NCBI RefSeq assembly: GCF_018224885.1
Contig: NZ_JAGTXB010000010.1
Location: forward strand, 240,246-304,245
Reading direction: 5' to 3'
Source: Chitinophaga hostae
GTDB lineage: Bacteria; Bacteroidota; Bacteroidia; Chitinophagales; Chitinophagaceae
DNA: 64,000 nt
Below the pieces are notes generated by a model. The model was not told the DNA's origin. It did not search any database and saw nothing but the letters and a program-made list of their open reading frames with translations. This document shows, one piece after another, positions 16,498 to 23,363 of the stretch (position 1 is its first letter; every line of letters starts with the position of its first letter). A program made the translations under genes and the position numbers.

Positions 16498-19020
16498 TCA
16501 GTTGGTTTTAAACTTCACCACGTTACCCAGTATACCGCCAAATCCTACGCGAACGCCTATACGCGTATCTTCTTTACTCTGGTAACCCGCCACCACATCT
16601 ACCCGGATCATTTTCAGGATATTTTCAATGCCCCCAAAAACCTCCATATAATTATTATCACTATTTACATAGAAGGCGTTGGCGCCTGCTACCAGGTTCC
16701 ATTTCAGCCGGTTAAACAGGGGGATCTTATTGGTAAGCAGCCCATTAAAATGATGCTCTGCATTTACGGTCGTATAAAATGCTGCCGTAGTACTGTACCT
16801 GTAATACGGCGCCAGTTGAAAGCTGTTCAGGTATTTCAGGTTGTAAAATGTTTGGTTGCCATTAAAATGCTGGTAGTCCGGGATCTGCACATTCCGGTCG
16901 TTCAGGAAACCACCCACTCCCACATGGTAACGGAATTCGCCCAACAACTTAAAGTTCATATTATCCTGTACAGAAAAGCTCCACTTGTCAAAATCAACTA
17001 TGCTGTTGGCTATGTCCGGAATCCCTTTACTATAGCCTATCCTGAAGGTTGGATATTTAGATCCGAAAGGAATTTTACGATCTGGTAGTTCTACAAACTG
17101 TTGCCCTGGCTGGAAAGTAAAATTCACATCCACCACCAGCGCCTGGTGCTTCTCAAATGGCACATTTGCCATTTCATAGGGGTGGTTGGGCGTAAACATT
17201 TTTTTATCGTTCCTGAAAAACACAAAGTCGGTGGTATTTTCTACCGGTATCCTGCTTTCATAATTCACCCCTACTGATAACTGATCATTTGTTTGAAACG
17301 TACGACTGTACCGCAGTTTAGCAAACCAATTCTCATAAATTTTCATATAGTTCTCCTTCAGGAGCAGGGTATAAAATTCATTGGCTATATTATCGATAGG
17401 ATTATCCTGGTTGAACTGAGATACCCGCTTCCCTCCCGCCAGCGTCCAATCATTATGACCATACCGTTTACGAATCCTGCTGTCGTTCCGGAAATTAATT
17501 TCCGTATAGGCGTTTAGGTGAGTATTGCTTAATCCGTACCTGATAAAGGGTGTGATCCGCAGACTGGTTTCTTCGCCGGTATTAATCAGCAGTTCGGGTT
17601 CAAGTGCAAGCGCCAGACCTTCTACCGTATTATATTTCAGCGATTTTGCCAGCCCCCTGATATTCAGTGTATGATTTTCGATGGCGCTGTCTCTACGGAA
17701 ATAATATTTGCGGCTAACACCACTCCACAAAACATTCATTACTGTAACCGGCTTTTGTTTATGCTGGAGTGAGTCGAGCCGATACCGGGAAAAGGCCGAA
17801 TCGCGGGCCGCTTTGGCGATACTGTCTTTTTCGCGATAGTCTTTTACCTCATCCGGCTCCAGCGGCACCGGGCGAACACTGTCCCAATAAGCATGTTGCT
17901 GCTTATCATAGGCGGTATCATATTTCAGGAAGATGTTATCAAAAAATTTCGGCGGAAAATTGGGATGTACATCATAATCTGAATATACATTTACAAAGCT
18001 GCCTCCCATCCGGAAGCCGAATTTACTAAAAGAGATCTGCATTACCTGGTCCTTTACCCGCCACACGTCGCCGGTTACGGGCACATGTGTTTGCCGGATC
18101 TCCAGTGAGTCCATGAGCTCCAGCTGGTATTCACTGGTCAGTAACAGGTCGGCGCTGTGAATGCGCCAGTCGCCATCCGTAATAAAAATATATCCTGAAA
18201 ACAGCGGCTCCTGCTTTCGTCGCGGTATAACTTTAATTTTATTCACTGTTTTGCCATCTTCTACAAATTCTCCTTCAAGACGATATTTGTAATAGGCCAG
18301 CGCATTTTCCGCAATCGGCGAGATATAACCACGGGGCCCCATCTGGGTGATAACAGCCGATACGTTGTTATCATAAAAGCTGATGATAGCCGGAAAGCTC
18401 AGCCCAAATCCGCCACCACTTTTGCGGGAAGAAATTACTTCCAGCTTTATTTTATCCGGCAACCGGGCAGATATTTTGGTCATCGATTCCGAAAGAAAGA
18501 TCATTCCTTTACCGGTACTGTCAACCCCCATATCTGCTTTATCCACCTTCTGTCCAAAGAATTTTCCCGGCACATTTTTCATGCCGATGGTGCCTTTGAT
18601 ATAGGACATACAAGTATATTCCTTTACCTGTTCCTGGTAGAAATGCCGTTTCTTAATGGCCTGGCGGATGATGGCATAGGCGGGGTCTTCCCCTCCCGCT
18701 TTCACCACTACTTCCCTTATCTGCATGTTTACCGGCTGAAGACGGAAATCCAGTGTTTGCGTAGCTGCGTTGACGTTAACCGGTAATTCCGTTCTGCGGA
18801 AACCGATGTACTGGCATACTACGGTATATTGACCTGGCGTCAGTTCCAGGTGGTATTGCCCGGCGGCGTTGGTAGTGGTACCTGTAGTCGTACCTTTAAT
18901 AAAGATGGTAGCGAAAGGAAGCGGGTTATCTTTTTCGTCTGTTACACGGCCTCTGATCACATTGGCCTGACAATAGACGGAAATGAAGATGCAAAACAGG
19001 GCAGACAGATATTTGATCAT
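16498..19020 (-). CDS. DUF5686 outer-membrane protein with carboxypeptidase-like N-terminal domain
   Basis: 840 residues. Signal peptide (about 1-19, cleaving near YCQANV), then a CarboxypepD_reg-like domain (about 22-105: GRVTDEKDNPLPFATIFIKG, ending in the REVVVKAGG linker). The long DUF5686 region follows, with an aromatic-rich C-terminal barrel ending KFKTN. Such proteins are common in Bacteroidota and are predicted outer-membrane barrels of unknown role. There is no TonB plug and no partner lipoprotein, so it is not a typical importer. Confidence 0.88.
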   Translation of the reverse strand: MIKYLSALFCIFISVYCQANVIRGRVTDEKDNPLPFATIFIKGTTTGTTTNAAGQYHLELTPGQYTVVCQYIGFRRTELPVNVNAATQTLDFRLQPVNMQIREVVVKAGGEDPAYAIIRQAIKKRHFYQEQVKEYTCMSYIKGTIGMKNVPGKFFGQKVDKADMGVDSTGKGMIFLSESMTKISARLPDKIKLEVISSRKSGGGFGLSFPAIISFYDNNVSAVITQMGPRGYISPIAENALAYYKYRLEGEFVEDGKTVNKIKVIPRRKQEPLFSGYIFITDGDWRIHSADLLLTSEYQLELMDSLEIRQTHVPVTGDVWRVKDQVMQISFSKFGFRMGGSFVNVYSDYDVHPNFPPKFFDNIFLKYDTAYDKQQHAYWDSVRPVPLEPDEVKDYREKDSIAKAARDSAFSRYRLDSLQHKQKPVTVMNVLWSGVSRKYYFRRDSAIENHTLNIRGLAKSLKYNTVEGLALALEPELLINTGEETSLRITPFIRYGLSNTHLNAYTEINFRNDSRIRKRYGHNDWTLAGGKRVSQFNQDNPIDNIANEFYTLLLKENYMKIYENWFAKLRYSRTFQTNDQLSVGVNYESRIPVENTTDFVFFRNDKKMFTPNHPYEMANVPFEKHQALVVDVNFTFQPGQQFVELPDRKIPFGSKYPTFRIGYSKGIPDIANSIVDFDKWSFSVQDNMNFKLLGEFRYHVGVGGFLNDRNVQIPDYQHFNGNQTFYNLKYLNSFQLAPYYRYSTTAAFYTTVNAEHHFNGLLTNKIPLFNRLKWNLVAGANAFYVNSDNNYMEVFGGIENILKMIRVDVVAGYQSKEDTRIGVRVGFGGILGNVVKFKTN

Positions 19021-19101
19021 ATTCCCAAATGTAACGGCGAACAGTTTACCAGCCTATCCGGCAAACCGTTTTATCAGAATTTTAACAACCATGATAAGCT
19101 A

Positions 19102-19467
19102 TCAGGCGAGTTTCTTATCTGTGCTTTTTGCGGCTCTCAGGAAGGCGGCAGTGCTCGCGGCAAAACCGGCTACCAGTCCTCCGAGTACACCGCTTACCAC
19201 TCCCATCAACGGAGCGCTCCTTACCTTAAGGATCATCTCACTCATACGGTTTGCCAGCAGGTGATCATTTCTTACATCGGTATAAAACGCCAGGATCATC
19301 CACAACACAAATATGCTGAGAAAGGCACTGAAAAAGGATTTTCCAGGAGATAATGGCATCAGCAGGGTAACGAGGAAAGCAACGAGTGCCACACTCCACC
19401 AGGGCAATACCATACCGGCTACATAAGCCACAATGAGGATCAGGAGAAAATGCGCAAAGGATTTCAT
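19102..19467 (-). CDS. Small multi-TM membrane protein, unknown function
   Basis: 121 residues from the ATG at 19467; an upstream TTG at 19494 would add nine residues of no clear value. Four hydrophobic segments (about 5-22, 25-40, 50-65, 90-112), the last Gly/Ala-rich (LMGVVSGVLGGLVAGFAAST) followed by a charged tail. No named family recognised. It begins 39 bp after the stop of the secreted protein gene at 19507-20169 on the same strand and may be co-transcribed with it. Confidence 0.7.
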   Translation of the reverse strand: MKSFAHFLLILIVAYVAGMVLPWWSVALVAFLVTLLMPLSPGKSFFSAFLSIFVLWMILAFYTDVRNDHLLANRMSEMILKVRSAPLMGVVSGVLGGLVAGFAASTAAFLRAAKSTDKKLA

Positions 19468-19506
19468 TATTCTAATATAAGTAGAAAAGTTCAAAGAAAA
19501 GGAAGG

Positions 19507-20169
19507 TTAGTCGCAATAAAGGAAGCGTTTTCTGAATCGTTTGAAAAGGTCGGGAGAAATGACAAGCTTCCCTTTACTCAATAGCAGCTGATTTGGTGTT
19601 ACCTCATCAGTTAAAGACCATACCGCGTCTCCGGACTTTCCATCTACCAACTGGAAGAAGAAAATTTTATTGTTTTTTGTAAGCAAGTTAGCGCCTGCTT
19701 CTGAAGCAGAGGCCATGGCAATCGCTGATACGGCCGCAGCAATTGGTGAACCTCCTATCCCGCTGGATCTGCTGCGACCTACCGGCAAGGTACGTGTCAT
19801 GGTCGTTACAACACAGGCATCAACTTTTAATAGTTTTGAAATGGCTGACAGATCCAGGTATGGGACTTTCAGAAAGTCCACCCCTCGGCTCTTCAGCAAA
19901 CTATCCGTCATCTGCCATGGCTGCACTTCTACCAGCAATCGGTTGGTATCCCTCGTTATCGTTTTATAAAGCTCTTCCTGCAACTGCATACCATACTTTA
20001 TTTCGAGCAAACTGAATGCCTCACGACTGCTATCAGTCAGATTCCTGTATTCGGCAAACATTGCTCTGAAAGGCAATATTGCTATAATCTTATGATCATA
20101 ATTACCTTGCCCTGATGTATACAGCGGCAGGGCGCTAACCAACAAAAACAGGAAGAATATCTTTCTCAT
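19507..20169 (-). CDS. Secreted or periplasmic protein, unknown (weakly CsgG/TolB-N-like)
   Basis: 220 residues from the ATG at 20169, which places a signal peptide (FFLFLLVSALPLYTSG) at the N-terminus; the ATG at 20187 would add six residues. The mature part starts KIIAILPFRAMFAEYRNL, then YGMQLQEELYKTI, and later LLKVDACVVTTMTRTLPVG. This order (IAILPF near the N-terminus, an amphipathic helix, then a VDAVV strand) recalls CsgG- or TolB-N-like folds that use an opening IAVLPF strand. That likeness is by eye only. A Gly/Ala-rich hydrophobic stretch in the middle (AAAVSAIAMASASEAGANLL) is unusual. Confidence 0.65.
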   Translation of the reverse strand: MRKIFFLFLLVSALPLYTSGQGNYDHKIIAILPFRAMFAEYRNLTDSSREAFSLLEIKYGMQLQEELYKTITRDTNRLLVEVQPWQMTDSLLKSRGVDFLKVPYLDLSAISKLLKVDACVVTTMTRTLPVGRSRSSGIGGSPIAAAVSAIAMASASEAGANLLTKNNKIFFFQLVDGKSGDAVWSLTDEVTPNQLLLSKGKLVISPDLFKRFRKRFLYCD

Positions 20170-20328
20170 AGAGGGGATATCTATCAAACAATTATTAACA
20201 GTAAAACTGTCAACTATTTATGAAAGGGCTGATTCATTAAATGGGGCGTTTTATTCCTATGCCAGTACGTCGGGATATTTATTACCTGTTTTGCGGAAAT
20301 GCAACAGGTACGGGTATATTATTTTATT
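20170..20328. other. Intergenic region with a small palindrome
   Basis: No gene seen. Contains TACCTGTT (20283-20290) and AACAGGTA about 12 nt later, an 8-bp inverted repeat upstream of the gene at 19507-20169 that could be an operator or a weak hairpin. Confidence 0.3.
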
Positions 20329-20396
20329 GGAGCTGACCAGGGCGCATGTTGGGTAAATACATTCCGAACTATTATCCTGCCCTTCCGGTCAGCTCC
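20329..20396. terminator. Hairpin downstream of metZ
   Basis: GGAGCTGACC (20329-20338) pairs with GGTCAGCTCC (20387-20396), extended by AGGGC/GCCCT inside. It lies just past the metZ stop codon. The plus-strand side is followed by CGCTTTTTATTT. Confidence 0.6.
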
Positions 20397-20407
20397 GCTT
20401 TTTATTT

Positions 20408-21595
20408 CTACTTACTCTTTTCCAATGCCTGTTCTATGTCTTCCAGGATATCCTTAATATTCTCCAGTCCTACCGAAATACGTATCAGACCGGGTGTGAT
20501 ACCGGCGATCGCTCTTTCATCCTCACTCAGTTTTGCATGGGTAGTGCTGGCCGGGTGGGAAGCTATGCTGCGGCTGTCGCCCAGGTTGGCGGTAAGCGAT
20601 AACAGTTGCAGCGCATCCAGGAACTTTACGCCCTGCTGCAGACCGCCTTTCAGCTCAAAGCATACAATACCGCCGCCACCGCTCATTTGTTTTTTGGCAA
20701 TATCATATTGCGGGTGACTTGGAAGGAAGGGATATTTTACCGACAGCAGGTGCGGGTTAGTTTCCAGCGCCTGGGCCAGTTTGAAGGCACTTTCCGAATG
20801 ACGCTCCATTCTCACGTATAGGGTTTCCAGGCTTTTGCTCAGCACCCAGGCGTTAAATGGCGACATTGCGGGACCGGTGCTCCTGCAGAAGGTATGGATC
20901 TCTTTGATAAGCTCTTTCTTACCTACAATCACCCCACCGAGTACACGTCCTTGTCCGTCGATCCACTTGGTAGCCGAATGGGTTACCAGGTGCGCACCGG
21001 CGGCTATAGGACGCTGTAATACGGGCGTAGCAAAACAGTTATCAACGTTCAGGATAATATTGTGTTTGTTGGCGATGTTTGCCAACAGCTCCAGGTCAAT
21101 GATTTCCAGCCCGGGATTGGAAGGTGTTTCCACAAAAATCATCCGGGTATTGGGCTTGATCATGGCTTCTATACCGGCGGGATCAGTCATATCGAAATAG
21201 GAAGTTTCAATGCCCCATTTAGGCAGGAACTTCGTGATCACAGTATGAGTAGAGCCGAAGATGGAGCGGGCAGACAGTAAATGATCACCTGCTTTAAGCA
21301 GGGCCATAAAACCGGCGAAAATAGCGCTCATACCGGAAGCGGTCGCATAACCGGCTTCGCCACCCTCGAGGGCGCACATCTTTTGCACAAATTCGTCGAC
21401 ATTCGGGTTGCTGAAACGGCTATAGATGTTAAAGTCGGTTTCATCCGCGAATGTAGCGCGCATCTCTTCTGCATTATCAAAACAAAAACTGGAAGTAAGG
21501 AACATTGGGGAAGCGTGTTCCATCTGATCAGTTCTGGGTATTTGAATTCTTACAGCATTGGTATCCGGTTGGTATTGATTTCTGTCTTTGCTCAT
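20408..21595 (-). CDS. metZ: PLP-dependent O-succinyl/O-acetylhomoserine sulfhydrylase
   Basis: 395 residues from the ATG at 21595; the frame is open further upstream, but that part overlaps the OsmC gene. A Cys/Met metabolism PLP enzyme: YSRFSNPN near the N-terminus, GEAGYATASGMSAIFA, NVDNCFATP and the Schiff-base lysine K210 in HSATKWIDGQG. It converts activated homoserine plus sulfide to homocysteine. The MetZ-like sequence and the nearby metX (acyl-homoserine supply) support this over cystathionine gamma-synthase, but substrate choice between acetyl- and succinyl-homoserine is not decided here. The OsmC gene lies 20 bp upstream on the same strand. Confidence 0.9.
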   Translation of the reverse strand: MSKDRNQYQPDTNAVRIQIPRTDQMEHASPMFLTSSFCFDNAEEMRATFADETDFNIYSRFSNPNVDEFVQKMCALEGGEAGYATASGMSAIFAGFMALLKAGDHLLSARSIFGSTHTVITKFLPKWGIETSYFDMTDPAGIEAMIKPNTRMIFVETPSNPGLEIIDLELLANIANKHNIILNVDNCFATPVLQRPIAAGAHLVTHSATKWIDGQGRVLGGVIVGKKELIKEIHTFCRSTGPAMSPFNAWVLSKSLETLYVRMERHSESAFKLAQALETNPHLLSVKYPFLPSHPQYDIAKKQMSGGGGIVCFELKGGLQQGVKFLDALQLLSLTANLGDSRSIASHPASTTHAKLSEDERAIAGITPGLIRISVGLENIKDILEDIEQALEKSK

Positions 21596-21615
21596 GGATA
21601 TGGAATTACAGCAGT

Positions 21616-22035
21616 TTATGCGTTCAGTTTCACTTCCCAGGTCAGTTTTGTTTTTCCCTGACGCAGGGTTTCCGCTACAGAACAATATTTGTTCATAGAC
21701 AACTCTACAGCACGAGCAGCTTTGTCGGGATCGATGTTACCGGTGAAATAGAAAACCAGGTGGGCAGATTCCCAGAGAGATGGTTCTTTTCCTTTTTCCC
21801 TTTCTGCTTCAATTTCGATACGGAAATCGGTTACTTCCTGGCGCTGTTTTTTCAGGATCATCATCACGTCGATGGCAGAACAGCCGCCAAGGCCCATGAT
21901 CACCATTTGCATGGGTCTTACCCCGTTATTTTTACCGCCATTCTCCAGAGATGAGTCCATCAGTACCTTGTGGCCGTTTTCATCTACTGCCTCCATATTA
22001 AATCCGTCGTCTACTCTTTGTAATGCTATCTTCAT
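21616..22035 (-). CDS. OsmC-family peroxidase-like protein
   Basis: 139 residues, full-length OsmC/Ohr fold. The two conserved cysteines are Cys52 (GLGGCSAIDVM) and Cys118 (NKYCSVAETL), placed as in OsmC-like hydroperoxide reductases. It probably reduces peroxides or handles reactive sulfur species using these thiols. It is co-oriented with metZ 20 bp downstream, so an operon linking thiol chemistry and sulfur assimilation is likely. Confidence 0.88.
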   Translation of the reverse strand: MKIALQRVDDGFNMEAVDENGHKVLMDSSLENGGKNNGVRPMQMVIMGLGGCSAIDVMMILKKQRQEVTDFRIEIEAEREKGKEPSLWESAHLVFYFTGNIDPDKAARAVELSMNKYCSVAETLRQGKTKLTWEVKLNA

Positions 22036-22054
22036 GATTATTGAGTTTCTGCAA

Positions 22055-22062
22055 CAAAGATA
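22055..22062 (-). promoter_or_regulatory. -7 box for osmC-metZ
   Basis: Reads TATCTTTG on the minus strand, a perfect TAnnTTTG match, about 20 bp upstream of the OsmC ATG. The -33 region would lie inside the family B repeat. Confidence 0.55.
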
Positions 22063-22071
22063 AAATAAAAG

Positions 22072-22157
22072 TATTACGAATTACGAATTACGAATTACGG
22101 ATATACGGGGAGCTGTATTTCATAATTCGTCATTCGTAATTTCTAATTTGTAATTCT
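22072..22157. repeat. Family B (GAATTACG) repeat, copy 2, in the metX/osmC divergent promoter
   Basis: Tandem GAATTAC units (about 22072-22101) face reverse-oriented CGTAATT-like units (about 22120-22157) around a 20-bp centre. Related to 5252-5362. It occupies the space where the -33 regions of both divergent promoters should lie. Confidence 0.7.
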
Positions 22158-22164
22158 GAATTTG

Positions 22165-22172
22165 TAGTTTTG
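22165..22172 (+). promoter_or_regulatory. -7 box for metX
   Basis: TAGTTTTG fits TAnnTTTG and overlaps the upstream candidate start codon of metX (TTG at 22170). If this box is used, translation must begin downstream. Confidence 0.4.
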
Positions 22173-23207
22173 CGCAAATTCAAAGAAGCATTGTCGGCAA
22201 AGGTATTTCACAGTAAAGCAGCATTCCGGTTAGAGTCCGGCGAGGTATTACCCGAATTACATATCGCGTATCATACGTATGGTACTATGAATGAGGATGG
22301 CAGTAATGTGGTATGGGTTTGTCATGCCTTAACGGCAAACAGCGATGTAGCTGACTGGTGGACGGGACTTATAGGCGCCGGCAAAGCTATAGATCCTGCC
22401 CGACATTTTATTGTATGTGCAAATATTATCGGCTCCTGTTACGGCAGCAGCGGTCCGCATACCACTAACCCGGAAACCGGAAGCCCCTGGTATCAAAGCT
22501 TTCCGGCCGTTACCATCCGTGATATGGTGCAGGCACATGTGTTATTAAGACAACACCTCCGGATTCCGCGCATTCAATTGCTGATTGGTGGCTCTATGGG
22601 CGGTTACCAGGCCCTGGAATGGGCGCTTACGGAACCCGGCATAATCGGGCGTTTGTTCCTGTTATGTACCGGCGCCGCCGAAAGCGCCTGGGGTATTGCC
22701 ATCCACACGGCTCAGCGGCTGGCCATAGAGGCCGACAGCAGCTGGCAGGAAAACTGCCACAGCGCAGGATCCAAAGGCCTTAAAGCGGCAAGGGCCATTG
22801 GTATGCTTACCTACCGGAACTATCAAACCTTTGTAAAGGCACAGTCGGACGAGGACAAGGAAAAGACAGATCACTTCCGGGCTTCTTCCTATATCAACTA
22901 CCAGGGTGATAAACTGGTAAAACGCTTCAACGCCCAAACTTACTGGCTCCTGACCAAAGCGATGGACAGCCACAACATTGCACGCGGGCGTCATGAAAAT
23001 ATTACAGCTACACTTTCACATATTCAGCAACCTGCACTGCTGATTGGCATCAGCAGCGATATTTTATGCCCGCCGGAGGAACAACAGCTGATGGCGGCCC
23101 ATCTCCCCCATGCAACTTATCATGAAATAGACTCTTCGTACGGGCATGATGGTTTCCTCATAGAATTTGAAAAAATAGGCCAGATTCTACGGGAATGGAT
23201 GGACTAA
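22170..23207 (+). CDS. metX: Homoserine O-acetyltransferase-family alpha/beta hydrolase
   Basis: 345 residues from the TTG at 22170. No ATG lies near the start; TTG at 22191 (SAKVFHSK onward) is a serious alternative because 22170 falls inside a -7-like box. Alpha/beta-hydrolase fold: opening FRLESGEVLPELHIAYHTYG, nucleophile Ser142 in IGGSMGGYQ, and late acid/His in SSDILCPPEE and SSYGHDGFL. MetX acylates homoserine, giving the substrate for the MetZ enzyme encoded divergently. Succinyl versus acetyl specificity cannot be read by eye. Confidence 0.9.
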   Translation: MRKFKEALSAKVFHSKAAFRLESGEVLPELHIAYHTYGTMNEDGSNVVWVCHALTANSDVADWWTGLIGAGKAIDPARHFIVCANIIGSCYGSSGPHTTNPETGSPWYQSFPAVTIRDMVQAHVLLRQHLRIPRIQLLIGGSMGGYQALEWALTEPGIIGRLFLLCTGAAESAWGIAIHTAQRLAIEADSSWQENCHSAGSKGLKAARAIGMLTYRNYQTFVKAQSDEDKEKTDHFRASSYINYQGDKLVKRFNAQTYWLLTKAMDSHNIARGRHENITATLSHIQQPALLIGISSDILCPPEEQQLMAAHLPHATYHEIDSSYGHDGFLIEFEKIGQILREWMD

Positions 23208-23235
23208 ATAGGCATTGTTTTTCAGCGACATAGAT

Positions 23236-23276
23236 CAAAAAAAAATGCAGTGGATTACTCCACTGCATTTTTTTTA
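23236..23276 (+). terminator. Rho-independent terminator after metX
   Basis: A perfect 10-bp stem (23245-23254 with 23259-23268) around the tetraloop TTAC, preceded by a run of A and followed by a run of T. It can work in both directions. Confidence 0.85.
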
Positions 23277-23363
23277 TTCCCGGTTTGCCGGGACCCCCCA
23301 AAACAAGTTTTTTTCGTTATATTTAAATTGACCAAATCTAAACCCATTAAAACTCCACTGTCT

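Noticed and set aside
21596..22170. SAM riboswitch controlling metX or metZ
   Set aside because: No multi-helix conserved core was found; the gap holds repeats and short promoter boxes only.
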